IMG/VR virus record: IMGVR_UViG_3300044647_001099
Span: 1 to 58,923 of that record
Length of the DNA: 58,923 bases
Source of the DNA: a virus
Strand: one strand, 5' to 3'
Below are positions 1 to 9,220 of this stretch, piece by piece. Position 1 is the first letter of the stretch, and each line of letters starts with the position of its first letter. The notes beneath the pieces are model-generated. The model searched no databases. It was not told where the DNA came from and saw only the letters and a list, made by a program, of their open reading frames with translations. The position numbers were made by a program, and so were the translations under genes.

Positions 1-364
1 TAACTAAAGATAATACAAAATCTTCCATAATAGGATATAGAAATTCTTCAACAATTTTTGGCAATCTATGAATTTCATCTATAAACAATACTGATCTTGG
101 AGCTATCCCCATTAAATATGGTAATAGATTTTTAATGCTTCTAATATTAGCCCCATTGACTGTGTAAAGATTTACATTTAGTTCTGTTGCTATAGCACTC
201 GCTATGGTTGTTTTACCAAGACCTGGAGGCCCATCTATTAAAACATGAGGCATAACCCCACTAGCATCAGATCCTTTAAATGCACTAGAAACTATTTTTA
301 GTCTACTGATAACATCGTCCTGACCAATAATATCTTCAAAACGAGAAGGTCTAATAGTATTCAT
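1..364 (-). CDS. ruvB: Holliday junction branch-migration helicase RuvB, N-terminal part
   Basis: Only the first ~121 codons lie in the window; the gene continues past base 1. The product begins MNTIRPSRFEDIIGQ, as RuvB does. A Walker A loop (GPPGLGKTT) and a Walker B box (LFIDEIHRL) are visible, which places it in the AAA+ RuvB family, the ring motor that drives Holliday junction branch migration. The ATG overlaps the TGA of the upstream gene (ATGA), so the two are translationally coupled. That upstream product carries a RuvA domain III-like tail, giving the bacterial ruvA-ruvB order. RuvB is uncommon in phages. A clamp-loader-type ATPase is the main alternative, but the N-terminus favours RuvB. 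Confidence 0.88.
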   Translation of the reverse strand, partial: MNTIRPSRFEDIIGQDDVISRLKIVSSAFKGSDASGVMPHVLIDGPPGLGKTTIASAIATELNVNLYTVNGANIRSIKNLLPYLMGIAPRSVLFIDEIHRLPKIVEEFLYPIMEDFVLSLV

Positions 365-765
365 ATAGCAGCACTTCCAAAGTTAGATAAACAATGTTTA
401 ATAAGTTTGACGCAATCAATTTCCTGTGTTTCTTCAAAACTTTTTTCTATCAGAGATATCGCTTCTGATTCTGAGAAACCGTATTGAGATAGTATATGAA
501 CAGCATTTGTTTTTAAGTTCGTAGGAATACTCTTCTTAGAGGATACTTTCTGTGTGGGGTGTTTATTTTGTAGCTGTACATAGATGATTTTTATACCCTC
601 AATAGGTTTGGGTTTGTAAATACTCCCACAATCACACACAATTTTAAAATTTGGAGTTTGACTTTCTTTTAATGAAAGCCAGTGTTTAATTTGACATTCT
701 GTACATTCATATATAAAGTGTACATCATAATCAATCGGTTTCAGGTTTTTCTTGCGATGTTTCAT
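361..765 (-). CDS. Zinc-ribbon protein with RuvA domain III-like C-terminus (possible RuvB adaptor)
   Basis: 134 aa. Cysteines at 21, 24, 44 and 46 form a CxxC...CxC zinc-ribbon pattern. Residues ~88-130 follow the three-helix RuvA domain III pattern: an AVxxL start, a GF turn where RuvA has LGY, then SEAISLI. In RuvA this domain contacts RuvB. The junction-binding domains I and II of RuvA are absent. The gene lies directly upstream of ruvB and overlaps it by 4 bp. A role as a RuvB recruiter or loader is inferred from domain and position; a UBA-like helical bundle is the alternative. Confidence 0.6.
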   Translation of the reverse strand: MKHRKKNLKPIDYDVHFIYECTECQIKHWLSLKESQTPNFKIVCDCGSIYKPKPIEGIKIIYVQLQNKHPTQKVSSKKSIPTNLKTNAVHILSQYGFSESEAISLIEKSFEETQEIDCVKLIKHCLSNFGSAAI

Positions 766-1162
766 TATTTTTTACCCAAAATATAAAGTCGTTCGATTCG
801 TTATCATAAGCTGTTTCCAATAAGCCTTTATTTACTAATGTATTTAGCATATTGCTAATCATTCTACTATTAAAACATTCTATCATCTCCATATATTTCT
901 TGTTAGATAATATGTATCTATATTTTTTTGTTTTCTTATTAACTTCTGTCGTAATAAAATCTTTAGCTAACACCTCACATTCTTGTTGACTCAATACTGT
1001 GTCTATTTCTTGCTTTTCTTCTTCAGATAAGTCTGATAGTAAAAGAGATAATTCGTCTATATCTTGTTGATTTGTATTTCCAAAAATATCAAAAACTAAT
1101 ACTCTGGTTGACTCTATAAACTTTTTTAAATCATCTATGATATACCATTCATCTTTTTGCAT
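731..1162 (-). CDS. Small protein with possible winged-helix C-terminus
   Basis: 143 aa; overlaps the start of the next gene by 35 bp. Unrecognised family. The C-terminal third (MLNTLVNKGLLETAYDNESN followed by FIFWVK) resembles the C-terminus of the 17509-17877 product (LSKLAAKDLIECAWDDNSN followed by EMIFWL). The two are probably distant paralogues, with a helix-turn-strand arrangement like a winged helix. Function unknown. Confidence 0.75.
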   Translation of the reverse strand: MQKDEWYIIDDLKKFIESTRVLVFDIFGNTNQQDIDELSLLLSDLSEEEKQEIDTVLSQQECEVLAKDFITTEVNKKTKKYRYILSNKKYMEMIECFNSRMISNMLNTLVNKGLLETAYDNESNDFIFWVKNNETSQEKPETD

Positions 1163-1166
1163 AAAT

Positions 1167-1580
1167 TTAGTTCAGTATATCGAACAATCCTTTGTAATAG
1201 TGAGGTTGTTGTAAAAAGTATACTGGATGACTTTCTATATGTTTTCTATATATCATATTAACAGGATCTGATACAAAGTATTTATTTTTCCATATAGGTT
1301 GACCCTGATAGTTATTCCCCAAATACTGGAAGGTATCACCCTTACCAGTATTGGAGAAGTAACTATTCACAGGAACCGATTTGTATGGAAAACCGTACAC
1401 ATCCGGCATAGTATACCATGTGTTTGGCGAAGAATCAACTATTTCGTTTAACGCATCGTATAGCCATTTTCCCCAAACATCCCACGCTGCTGGATCAAAC
1501 TTAAAGTAATATTTATAGTTTTTTGGTACATCGTCATAATCATGTTCATCGTCATCATTATAGCTATAATCTTCATGCAT
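1167..1580 (-). CDS. Hypothetical protein, Tyr/Trp-rich with acidic N-terminus
   Basis: 137 aa. The first 20 residues are mostly D, E and Y; the rest is rich in Y, W, P and N. No known domain or membrane segment was seen. It sits 4 bp downstream of the primase-like gene in the same operon. Confidence 0.75.
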   Translation of the reverse strand: MHEDYSYNDDDEHDYDDVPKNYKYYFKFDPAAWDVWGKWLYDALNEIVDSSPNTWYTMPDVYGFPYKSVPVNSYFSNTGKGDTFQYLGNNYQGQPIWKNKYFVSDPVNMIYRKHIESHPVYFLQQPHYYKGLFDILN

Positions 1581-1584
1581 AGTA

Positions 1585-2724
1585 TTATCCTATACAAAAC
1601 TTGTCACTGATTTGTGAGGCTAGGTCTTTAGCAGCATTAGACAAGAATCTGTTATTGCTAAAGTAGAGAGGCGTTGAGACTTGATTAAGGAACTCCACGA
1701 CCGTTTTTAAAAGCTTGGTCTGGGAACCGTCAAGATCTAAATCTTCGCCCCCAGCGTCAATAGGAAGAGACTCAAGAGTGTCCGTATCGTCCTGCGTTAC
1801 AGGGGATACTGGAGTAGGATCACCATAAGCCTTCTGAAAACCCCCACAGAAAGGATGACCATAAACAGGCTTGATATTATCAGTACTGTTAGTATATGTT
1901 TCAAGACTTAAAGACTTCATCTGATTTGCAATATTTGTGGCAATATTAACTGCTACTGGAACTCCAGTAATATCAGACCTTTTATAAGCCTTGGCATATT
2001 CTTTAAACCATTCGTCGCTAGTCTTATTTGCAACAATATTAACAACAGCAGACACTCCATCAAGAGCTTCTTTAAGCTGTTCAATATTTACCGGATTACC
2101 AGTTGATCCCGACAGAATACTGGTAAAATAAGGTTGCTTTCCTTCCCAACCCTTCCTCCACCAAGTATAAGGGATTCTATAAATCTGATTGATTTTTATA
2201 GCTCGGGCATCACCACCAAAGTGATTTACAAGCTTCTTTTGAATACCATTCCAATAAGTCTTGTGAGGATTAATATTGTTTTGGTTGAGAATCCAATAGC
2301 ACTGATAACCATTACGAGTATCAACAACCCAACTTGGCTTTACTGGAAAGTTATTAATCTGGTTCAAGAATTCCTTTTTCTTTTGCATGACAATACTAGG
2401 CTTAAAATAACGACCTTGATCATCTCGCCCAGCGTCCATATCAACAAAACAAGCACGAATTCTACTAATAGCATACTGCTTACGTCCACCATTAACATAG
2501 AAGTAAGCATCAGCACCTTGACTATCGTTGGCAATAGCAACAGTGGTAAGATGATCTGTATGATTCATACTACTGATCTTCTTACGAGGATCACCATTGT
2601 AGCAGAAAATCTGCTGACCACCAAAAGAATCAAAAAACTTATTTCGCAAAGTAATCTGATCTCTTGTTCCAATAGCACTATGAGTCTTATCGAACGGATT
2701 AAAAGCCAAAGTATCACTAAACAT
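1585..2724 (-). CDS. Archaeo-eukaryotic primase / RepB-like protein
   Basis: 379 aa from the ATG at 2724, preceded by an AAGGAAAA ribosome site; a GTG 18 bp upstream is less likely. Three motifs fit viral AEP or RepB-type primases: CFVDMDAG near residue 90 (the DxD metal pair), DTRNGYQCYWIL near 140, and YRIPYTWWRKGW near 185 (usually LRxPGtxNxK). The last ~150 residues are low-complexity with a short helical end; no helicase domain is present. Likely role: primer synthesis or replication initiation. Assigned from motif order, so moderately sure. Confidence 0.6.
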   Translation of the reverse strand: MFSDTLAFNPFDKTHSAIGTRDQITLRNKFFDSFGGQQIFCYNGDPRKKISSMNHTDHLTTVAIANDSQGADAYFYVNGGRKQYAISRIRACFVDMDAGRDDQGRYFKPSIVMQKKKEFLNQINNFPVKPSWVVDTRNGYQCYWILNQNNINPHKTYWNGIQKKLVNHFGGDARAIKINQIYRIPYTWWRKGWEGKQPYFTSILSGSTGNPVNIEQLKEALDGVSAVVNIVANKTSDEWFKEYAKAYKRSDITGVPVAVNIATNIANQMKSLSLETYTNSTDNIKPVYGHPFCGGFQKAYGDPTPVSPVTQDDTDTLESLPIDAGGEDLDLDGSQTKLLKTVVEFLNQVSTPLYFSNNRFLSNAAKDLASQISDKFCIG

Positions 2725-2802
2725 TTGTTTTCCTTTTTCCACTTCCTACCTACAATTTTGATATTGGGACAGTAAACACTACCGTCAAAAGCAATATCTT
2801 AA

Positions 2803-2884
2803 AAGATGGTAACGGAATCGAACCGTTATTGTACGATAGCAGAAACTATATAGGTGCTATCTTACAAGTTACCAAACACCACCT
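2803..2884 (-). tRNA. tRNA-like element with abnormal anticodon arm
   Basis: On the minus strand an acceptor-like stem (AGGTGGT with ACCATCT), a weak D arm with a GG-containing loop and a perfect T arm (AACGG, TTCGATT, CCGTT) are present. The anticodon region is instead a 7-bp stem (GATAGCA with TGCTATC) closing a 13-nt loop, so no anticodon can be assigned. It lies between the rIIB-like and primase-like genes. It may be a degenerate tRNA or an RNase P/RNase Z processing signal. Confidence 0.5.
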
Positions 2885-2897
2885 TGACTATCAAGAA

Positions 2898-3767
2898 TCA
2901 ATACTGATCATCCTCATCGTCATAATCTTCATCCTCATCCTCGTCATCATCTTCTTCGTCAAACTGATCCCAATAACTCTCGTCATAATCATTCAGATAA
3001 TCTTCCTCATCGTCCTCGTAATCATCCTGACTAAAATCAGCCTTGTAAAGAGGCTTGAGCAATTCGCCCTCATACTCACCAACTACTTCGTAGCGACAAG
3101 TGCGAAGCTTTTCATAGTTGCAATCACTAGGGACACTGACAACATCCTTGGGATTAATCTTGACGATCACAATGCGGTCGCCAGCCTCAAGACTACCATA
3201 ACCAGCAACATAATTCAATGCTCCAGCATGAAGCCCATTAGAACAACCACGACCACGATCATCGTCTACCTTTGCTCGTTGCATTTGGCAGACCTGACCA
3301 ACCCTGTTATCAAAAACTCCCCTATACTTATCCTTAAAGTCTGAACGAACAGCCTTATAAGCGAGGAAGAAACCATCCTCAGTGATAGGCAGATGCTCAT
3401 GCTCCAAGAAATCATACAGTTCCTTCTGACTCTGCATACTTGGATTTTCCATGAGATTATTCAGGAAATTAACAAGGGGCTGAAACGGCAATCCCTTGCT
3501 CATAAACTCCAGAATACGCTTACTAATACTACCATGAACTTCCTCACCCTCGTAGAGAACCTGTCCATTCTTGATCTCTACAAGACCATCACTAAAAGTA
3601 GCAACAGCCTTTTGAATATCAACAACTTCCAACAGTTCCTCTGCCGTAGCAGTAGGAAGTCTTTCCAGAATCAACTTATAGTTGATATGATCCGGCAAAA
3701 CCTGATAACTCTGGTTATTAAGAACCAGCGTCAAATTACCATCCACAAACATAAACGGAACAGCCAT
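2898..3767 (-). CDS. rIIB: rIIB-like protein
   Basis: 289 aa. N-terminal ~200 residues match the phage rIIB family pattern (MAVPFMFVDGNLTLVLNNQ start; a central DGFFLAYKAVRSDF segment). In T4, rIIB works with rIIA at the membrane in protection against prophage exclusion. The last ~45 residues are almost all D, E and Y, an acidic tail. It lies directly downstream of the rIIA-like gene but has its own promoter (3815-3842). Assignment rests on motif resemblance and pairing with rIIA. Confidence 0.75.
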   Translation of the reverse strand: MAVPFMFVDGNLTLVLNNQSYQVLPDHINYKLILERLPTATAEELLEVVDIQKAVATFSDGLVEIKNGQVLYEGEEVHGSISKRILEFMSKGLPFQPLVNFLNNLMENPSMQSQKELYDFLEHEHLPITEDGFFLAYKAVRSDFKDKYRGVFDNRVGQVCQMQRAKVDDDRGRGCSNGLHAGALNYVAGYGSLEAGDRIVIVKINPKDVVSVPSDCNYEKLRTCRYEVVGEYEGELLKPLYKADFSQDDYEDDEEDYLNDYDESYWDQFDEEDDDEDEDEDYDDEDDQY

Positions 3768-3814
3768 AATCCAAACTCCTAATACTTTGTAGTTACGATA
3801 CCTGTGATACTGTC

Positions 3815-3842
3815 ATTTTACACTAATCGACAAGCTTGTCAA
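3815..3842 (-). promoter_or_regulatory. Promoter for the rIIB-like gene
   Basis: -35 TTGACA, 16-bp spacer containing CGATTA, -10 TAAAAT. An A/T-rich stretch lies upstream of the -35. Confidence 0.75.
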
Positions 3843-3863
3843 GGGGTCTTGAGAAATTTCTGA

Positions 3864-6539
3864 CTACTTGATCAAACTACTCAACTGAATCTTAAATAGG
3901 TCAATATTCTCCTGACTCATCTGCTCAACCCAATCCCTGCTCTGCTTTCCATAATATGAGCGATCTTCAATAATAGGATTCTGATTAGATTTAAGGTCTA
4001 CCAGATTACCAGAGACTTGATGATTTCCCATAATAACCTTGAGCATAGGATTCTTGTCTACCTCAGTTTTAATCTTTTCCCTAATCTCAGAGATTCTCCA
4101 TCTCTTCAAATCTTCCGTAGAAGTTCCACGGATAATCTTTAGATAAGCATCTGACTTACTATCACCAGCATACAAGTAATTAACAATCATTTTTGTCAAG
4201 GTGTTGTAGGCCAAATTAGCATTACGAATCTCCTTGCCATCAACATTATCAATACCAACCTCTTTCATAAGCTTAGAGATATGGGAAAGATATTCTGTTT
4301 GATTAAACCTTGGAATATTAAAAGGACTCACATGAACAGTATTAGCAAAGAACTCTGTGAGCATGGTCTTATTCAAGCAATCCACAAGAGTTTTGTTATT
4401 AATAAACTTATCATAATCCAGACCAAAGATATTCAGAATATGAAACATAAACTGCTTATCTGTTGTTCCGTGTTGATAATATCTGTATCCTCCGGTACTC
4501 CTCTCCTCTTCTGCGTAATCCTTCTTGCAATATTCAACAAGCTTGTTAATAGAAGCAAGATTCTTAAAGTGTTTTTGTGCTACAACTTTGAGTTGACGCT
4601 TCAGAAAAACATTGAAGTTAATAAGATTGTAGTTATCTTTCTCAAGCTTTTTAACGAAAGCTGTTTTGATAGCATAAATCTTACTATTGCCAATCAAGTC
4701 CTTGACTATGCTCTTTAACGTATCCTCTTGAAGAGTTCTACTAATACTATTGATTTCTGGACAACCAGACTCAGGTTCAGTTCCATACCTCAACATGGGA
4801 ACATAAATAATCTCATCTTGTTCCAGAAAGTTTTCTAGTTGTTCTTCTGAAAGAATTCTTAGATGCGTAGCATCATTATAAGGATTAGTAATCTGCTTAC
4901 TATCCTTATCATAGCCGTGAATAAAGAATACGTCTTGGTCGCTGACACTACCGTTAGAATTTCTATTGTAAGACTTTCTTGGGCCAGAACTTTGTGTCAG
5001 ATGCTTATAGTCTGAAACCTTGAGCAAATTTTCAGCCCCAACATCTTCGATCAGTTGATCAAAACCTTCATTGCTTTTTGTATGATCCTTAGTGTCGATC
5101 ATCAGATAAGCAAAGCAATCGTTAGCATTGCAATATCTTGTGAGAATTTTCTTGGCACTTTCTTCACTAGCAACGTCGCACACAAAGAAAGCCATTGTAC
5201 CCTTTTTCTTCTGGTTATTCCAATAATAGGAACCTTTACCAGTAAGAGTTTCGTGATGGATTCTATCTGTCAGAGCAACTTGGCGACGAGAACGATAGCC
5301 AGCAGTCTTGTAATTAAAAACGTACAGACTCTTACCGGCAGGAATTTTATATTCCAAGTCATTGCCAGAGTTGATAGGATGATCTTTACCCTTGGGATCA
5401 GTCCAAGTTGCACCAACACCCCAGCCGCCAGCCAATTCATTCATAGTATAATATGAAGTAATTGCTTCTACTTTGTTCTTGGACGCTTGAATTTTCTTGG
5501 AGAATTCTTCCTTCATCTCCATATAAATTTCTTGGGTCTTTTTACGCAGAGTCTTAATTACGTCCTTAGTATACTGCAAACCTTCACGGGAAACATCCAT
5601 TTCCAGTTCACCGATACCAAAATCAAGCTCAAGATATAGGCCAGAATTAAGAATCTCTCCCACAAAGCTCTTCCAAGAATCAATATCTGCTTTCTGGAAA
5701 GCTCTATTCCACTTCTGAATATGATCGGGCATTTCTTCCTTTTCTTGACCAACAATCTGTGCGGTCTGAACAGGATAGGCAATATTACCCATGATAGCTA
5801 CGATACCACTATCAATTCGATGATAATTGCTGGGGAAATAACTGTTGTCATTATTAAGACGGCAAACTCTCCAACCTTCACCACTGATAATGATATTGGT
5901 GTTGCTGTACTTATGATCTTGCAGATTATTCCCGATACCACCTTCAAGGATGGGTTTCATGCGAAAATAATGGAAGATTCTCTTAGCCTTATCAGTAAAC
6001 TCTTGAAAGTCATGCTGCTTAACAGCAAAACTAATCTCAAGACCATTAGGCTCAGATGTAGTAGAAGTATTAAAAAGATTCAGAGTAGGAACACCACTCT
6101 CGTCAATCGCTGCAATGTAAGTATACTTCTTTCCGTTGAAGTATGATGCAGTAGTAAAACTCTTGGTATATGCGAAGGGACTCTTAGACCCTAGACCAAG
6201 ACAACCAACAAAATCATTGCTATCATTCTTGTTGGATGCTCCGTAGGTTGTATACAAGTCCTCCATATCTTCCTGACTAAGACCAGTACCATAATCTCTC
6301 ACAACAAAAGTGGGATTAGCAGCAGTGGGCAAAGTAACCTTGAAGGGATTCTTATTCCCGGCAGAGATATGACTATCATAAGCATTAGTAGAAAGCTCAC
6401 GAATCGCAGCCATAACCTTATCAGAATAAAGGGAGTCTGAAAGGATTTTAAACATTTTGCTCGTCTGAGCAATATTAAACTGATTCCTGCTTGCAACGCC
6501 AACGCTGTGAGTCTCAATCGTCCTATCTGCCAACTTCAT
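3864..6539 (-). CDS. rIIA: rIIA-like protein (GHKL ATPase fold)
   Basis: 891 aa, a little longer than T4 rIIA. The N-terminus carries a GHKL ATP-binding site: the N box IRELSTNAYDSH near residue 47, the G1 box VRDYGTGL near 77 and GLGSKSPFAY near 115. This matches the Hsp90/gyrase-type ATPase domain of rIIA proteins. The rest is a long region typical of rIIA with no separate domain seen. It pairs with the rIIB-like gene. Expected role: membrane-associated protection of phage development, inferred from T4. Confidence 0.85.
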   Translation of the reverse strand: MKLADRTIETHSVGVASRNQFNIAQTSKMFKILSDSLYSDKVMAAIRELSTNAYDSHISAGNKNPFKVTLPTAANPTFVVRDYGTGLSQEDMEDLYTTYGASNKNDSNDFVGCLGLGSKSPFAYTKSFTTASYFNGKKYTYIAAIDESGVPTLNLFNTSTTSEPNGLEISFAVKQHDFQEFTDKAKRIFHYFRMKPILEGGIGNNLQDHKYSNTNIIISGEGWRVCRLNNDNSYFPSNYHRIDSGIVAIMGNIAYPVQTAQIVGQEKEEMPDHIQKWNRAFQKADIDSWKSFVGEILNSGLYLELDFGIGELEMDVSREGLQYTKDVIKTLRKKTQEIYMEMKEEFSKKIQASKNKVEAITSYYTMNELAGGWGVGATWTDPKGKDHPINSGNDLEYKIPAGKSLYVFNYKTAGYRSRRQVALTDRIHHETLTGKGSYYWNNQKKKGTMAFFVCDVASEESAKKILTRYCNANDCFAYLMIDTKDHTKSNEGFDQLIEDVGAENLLKVSDYKHLTQSSGPRKSYNRNSNGSVSDQDVFFIHGYDKDSKQITNPYNDATHLRILSEEQLENFLEQDEIIYVPMLRYGTEPESGCPEINSISRTLQEDTLKSIVKDLIGNSKIYAIKTAFVKKLEKDNYNLINFNVFLKRQLKVVAQKHFKNLASINKLVEYCKKDYAEEERSTGGYRYYQHGTTDKQFMFHILNIFGLDYDKFINNKTLVDCLNKTMLTEFFANTVHVSPFNIPRFNQTEYLSHISKLMKEVGIDNVDGKEIRNANLAYNTLTKMIVNYLYAGDSKSDAYLKIIRGTSTEDLKRWRISEIREKIKTEVDKNPMLKVIMGNHQVSGNLVDLKSNQNPIIEDRSYYGKQSRDWVEQMSQENIDLFKIQLSSLIK

Positions 6540-6579
6540 CTTATTTCTCCAAAAGTGTTATCGTTCCTGTGATGGCTCA

Positions 6580-6608
6580 AGTATATCATCGGCAAACCGT
6601 CTTGTCAA
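6580..6608 (-). promoter_or_regulatory. Promoter for the rIIA-like gene
   Basis: -35 TTGACA, 17-bp spacer with CCGATGA, -10 TATACT. Confidence 0.8.
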
Positions 6609-6856
6609 GCATCACTTTTCTTTTGTTGTCTGTCTGAGATTATTTTAAAGCCGATGGCTATGTCTATCAGACCCATAACTTTTAAAAAGACCACAGGCAA
6701 AGTGAATGTCAAACCACCAACCAATATACAGAGAAGTCCCATTATCCATATAACAATCTTTGGCATCCAATCAAATAAAGATAAGATATAACTTAATGGC
6801 CCAATAATGAGCACAGAGAAAAAAATTATTGTTACTAGTAGAACTAAACTAGCCAC
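6605..6856 (-). CDS. Small membrane protein
   Basis: 83 aa with two or three hydrophobic segments (about residues 5-25, 35-58 and 60-72) and a short charged C-terminus. The start overlaps the stop of the upstream gene by 1 bp. Its 3' end lies over the rIIA promoter. Function unknown. Confidence 0.75.
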   Translation of the reverse strand: MASLVLLVTIIFFSVLIIGPLSYILSLFDWMPKIVIWIMGLLCILVGGLTFTLPVVFLKVMGLIDIAIGFKIISDRQQKKSDA

Positions 6857-7167
6857 TAGCTTTCATCCTCCTCTATGTCATTATCGTATCCTTCGTAATC
6901 CTCTGGTTCATGATCATCGTCGTATGGACTCCACTCTGTGTTATATTTGTCTTCTTCTTCTTGTATATGATCCTCAAGAATTTCCGCAGCATCCATAATA
7001 ATTTCAAATTCTTGAATCTTATCTAAGACAGTTAGTATCTTGCTATTGATCTGTTTAATATATTTCTTAACGTCTTGTAATTCTTTACTAATACGATTAT
7101 CTAAACTGTCTACAGTTTTAGAGATTTTATGAATTTCTTTAAGTATGTCGTTGTAGTCTTTATTCAT
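6856..7167 (-). CDS. Coiled-coil protein with acidic tail
   Basis: 103 aa. Residues 5-70 have heptad-like spacing of I and L with many K, D and E, suggesting a coiled coil. The last ~30 residues are D/E/Y-rich. Function unknown. Confidence 0.7.
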   Translation of the reverse strand: MNKDYNDILKEIHKISKTVDSLDNRISKELQDVKKYIKQINSKILTVLDKIQEFEIIMDAAEILEDHIQEEEDKYNTEWSPYDDDHEPEDYEGYDNDIEEDES

Positions 7168-7192
7168 AAGAATTATTTGCCGTATTATGGGT

Positions 7193-7516
7193 TTAGTTTT
7201 TATACTCCTTTATATCGCCATTTTCAATAATTTTTAAGTCTTCGTATGGTGTTGCTATTCGACGATAAAATTCTTGCTTAATATTCTCTAATACACCAGT
7301 AATCATAGCAATTTTAGAATACGAAACCTCTCCCATAATACCGCCTAAAATACGAGAAAAAACATAGTTAATATCTCCACAAATTTGTAAAAATTCTTGG
7401 TTAGAAATACTTCTATTTTGAGGATTGGAGTTTGGTATATTCGTTTTTAAACAAGTCACCATACTGTCAATACAACTATCTAAATTAGTTCTGTTTTCTT
7501 CTTTAATATATGGCAT
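7193..7516 (-). CDS. Hypothetical protein
   Basis: 107 aa, mostly predicted helix, with two cysteines near the N-terminus. No family recognised. Same operon as the kinase-like gene upstream. Confidence 0.7.
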   Translation of the reverse strand: MPYIKEENRTNLDSCIDSMVTCLKTNIPNSNPQNRSISNQEFLQICGDINYVFSRILGGIMGEVSYSKIAMITGVLENIKQEFYRRIATPYEDLKIIENGDIKEYKN

Positions 7517-7528
7517 AATTTTTAAATC

Positions 7529-8047
7529 CTAGCAATGACAATAATAGTCTAAACAATATGAACATAATGGGCCTGGGTCTGGATTTCCCCAAGCATTTGC
7601 ATAACCATCAAAACTTTCTTTTCCAGTGTCTATACAAACCAACTTCTTTTTCCCTTGTCTATTAACTAATCCTATATTAGAAAAATGACAATCCCAAAAC
7701 TTTAATTGGGTTTTAGTAAATATCTCATCTACTAAATCTTGTATCCGTTTAGGAGAGACGATGCCTTTCTTATCTATTGGTCTAGCTATCTCTGTTAAAT
7801 ACCCCCAGCCGCTTGTCTGATTAGGAAATAATTCATGATATTTTAGTCTACATATTACAGAATATATCCTTGGGGCTAGATTAAGTCTGCTTAATTTTAA
7901 CTGAATTTTTCTAGAATATTTAGCTCTAGGTTTTGATATAAATTCTTTGAAACCCAAAAGCGGCTCATCTCTAATCTTAAAGAGAGCACAATAACCACCA
8001 TCATTCATCCCAAGAGAAAGATCAATTAGATATTTAGAATTTATCAT
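7529..8047 (-). CDS. Minimal kinase-like (phosphotransferase-fold) protein
   Basis: 172 aa from the ATG just after the upstream TAA. A catalytic-loop-like DCHFSN (residues ~119-124) is followed by a metal-site-like IDTGKESF (~138), the order of the HxDxxxxN and DFG boxes of small phosphotransferases. GFKEF near residue 32 could supply the lysine. GYLTEIARP near 82 recurs in the 48638-49207 product, a clear paralogue. It ends in a short Cys cluster (CSYCLDYYCHC). Substrate unknown; kinase activity is inferred. Confidence 0.6.
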   Translation of the reverse strand: MINSKYLIDLSLGMNDGGYCALFKIRDEPLLGFKEFISKPRAKYSRKIQLKLSRLNLAPRIYSVICRLKYHELFPNQTSGWGYLTEIARPIDKKGIVSPKRIQDLVDEIFTKTQLKFWDCHFSNIGLVNRQGKKKLVCIDTGKESFDGYANAWGNPDPGPLCSYCLDYYCHC

Positions 8048-8048
8048 A

Positions 8049-8369
8049 TTAGTAAGAAATAATCTGGGGAACTTCACCCGTAAGATGATACAAAAAGGTT
8101 TTTGCTTTATCTATAGAGTAAAACTCACCAAGAAAAACTGTTCCTGGTACTCCATTTGGATCATATATTATTGATCCATATATCTGATAGAATGGATCGT
8201 CATAAGCATCTTTTTCTTTTTCTAAGAATTCTGCGGCAGTTCTGACTTCATCTATATAAGTACCTCCCTCATAATCACTATACTCTCTTACTGTTACAAG
8301 TAAGAAATATTCTATAGGAGACTTGGGGTTGTTGTTCTTAATTCTACCATTACATAAGGTATTACCCAT
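8049..8369 (-). CDS. Hypothetical protein
   Basis: 106 aa. A central TAAEFLEKEKDAYDDPFYQIYG segment split by turns, and strands ending in FLGEFYSIDKAKTFL. Overlaps the upstream gene by 21 bp. No family recognised. Confidence 0.7.
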   Translation of the reverse strand: MGNTLCNGRIKNNNPKSPIEYFLLVTVREYSDYEGGTYIDEVRTAAEFLEKEKDAYDDPFYQIYGSIIYDPNGVPGTVFLGEFYSIDKAKTFLYHLTGEVPQIISY

Positions 8370-8682
8370 GATTTTTCCTATAAAGAGGGACTACAGTATT
8401 TTGATCAATATAGGGATTGTTTTGAGTTCTCAAGTCAAACAAATCGCCACGATCATTAGTTCTAGCCCAAGCAACAGGACTTTCAAGAGAATCTTTTAAA
8501 GATTGCATCTTTAGCCTTTTAAGTTCATCCTTAGCGTTTTGAACGAAGAAAAGATCAGCCCCACTTGCCCAAGCAAAATCAATAATACTTTCAAGAGGAT
8601 TAGCGTGTTTTTCCATATAAGTTGCCAGTTCTATAAAAGTCCTTCTTATACCATCTTCCCAGTTTTCATGTTCTTCTATCAT
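8362..8682 (-). CDS. Hypothetical protein
   Basis: 106 aa, helical N-terminal half, basic C-terminus. ATGA overlap with the gene upstream. No family recognised. Confidence 0.7.
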   Translation of the reverse strand: MIEEHENWEDGIRRTFIELATYMEKHANPLESIIDFAWASGADLFFVQNAKDELKRLKMQSLKDSLESPVAWARTNDRGDLFDLRTQNNPYIDQNTVVPLYRKNHG

Positions 8683-8903
8683 GCAAATCCGATACGAACC
8701 TTATCCACAACTGTTGATTCTATCTGATCAGGATTAAAGTGATCTTTGGTATATGAACGACCACTCCACCAACCACACTCATAAATAACAGTATTATTAG
8801 AACCAATATTTATTCCAACTATTGTTCCAAACACATCTTCCGCCAACTTTACTTGGCTACCAATCTTATATAATTCTATAGTATTCTTACTCATATTACT
8901 CAT
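8679..8903 (-). CDS. Small beta-rich protein (possible SH3-like barrel)
   Basis: 74 aa, preceded by AAAGGAGA. The pattern GSQVKLAEDVFGTIVGI followed by VIYECGWWSGRSY is like small SH3-like or KOW-type barrels, as in the 57427-57621 product. Function unknown. Confidence 0.65.
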   Translation of the reverse strand: MSNMSKNTIELYKIGSQVKLAEDVFGTIVGINIGSNNTVIYECGWWSGRSYTKDHFNPDQIESTVVDKVRIGFA

Positions 8904-8920
8904 ATGTCTCCTTTGTATTT

Positions 8921-9220
8921 CTAGCGATATCTAACACAAGCATACCATCCTCTAGCTCCTCTGGCAACCCCAATTTCTACTGGAGTCTTTTGTCCCCAAT
9001 AACAACAATTTTTAATAGCATGATCCGCACTAATAGAAGAAAAACCCACCCCTTCATAGCCTCTATTTCCACCACAATGACCCATAGAATTTCTTTGAGA
9101 CTGAATATTTGCAACCCCTTGTGCTGATGATGTTGTATATGTATATGTTTTATTTACATTTTGAGCATTAGCAACTACGGGACAGATCAAGAATAGACCA
9201 ATAATAAAAACCTTCTTCAT
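8921..9220 (-). CDS. Secreted small protein
   Basis: 99 aa from the ATG at 9220, preceded by AAGGAGG. Signal peptide MKKVFIIGLFLICPVVANAQ with an ANA cleavage site. The mature part has four cysteines and several glycines, so disulfides are likely. No family recognised. Confidence 0.75.
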   Translation of the reverse strand: MKKVFIIGLFLICPVVANAQNVNKTYTYTTSSAQGVANIQSQRNSMGHCGGNRGYEGVGFSSISADHAIKNCCYWGQKTPVEIGVARGARGWYACVRYR

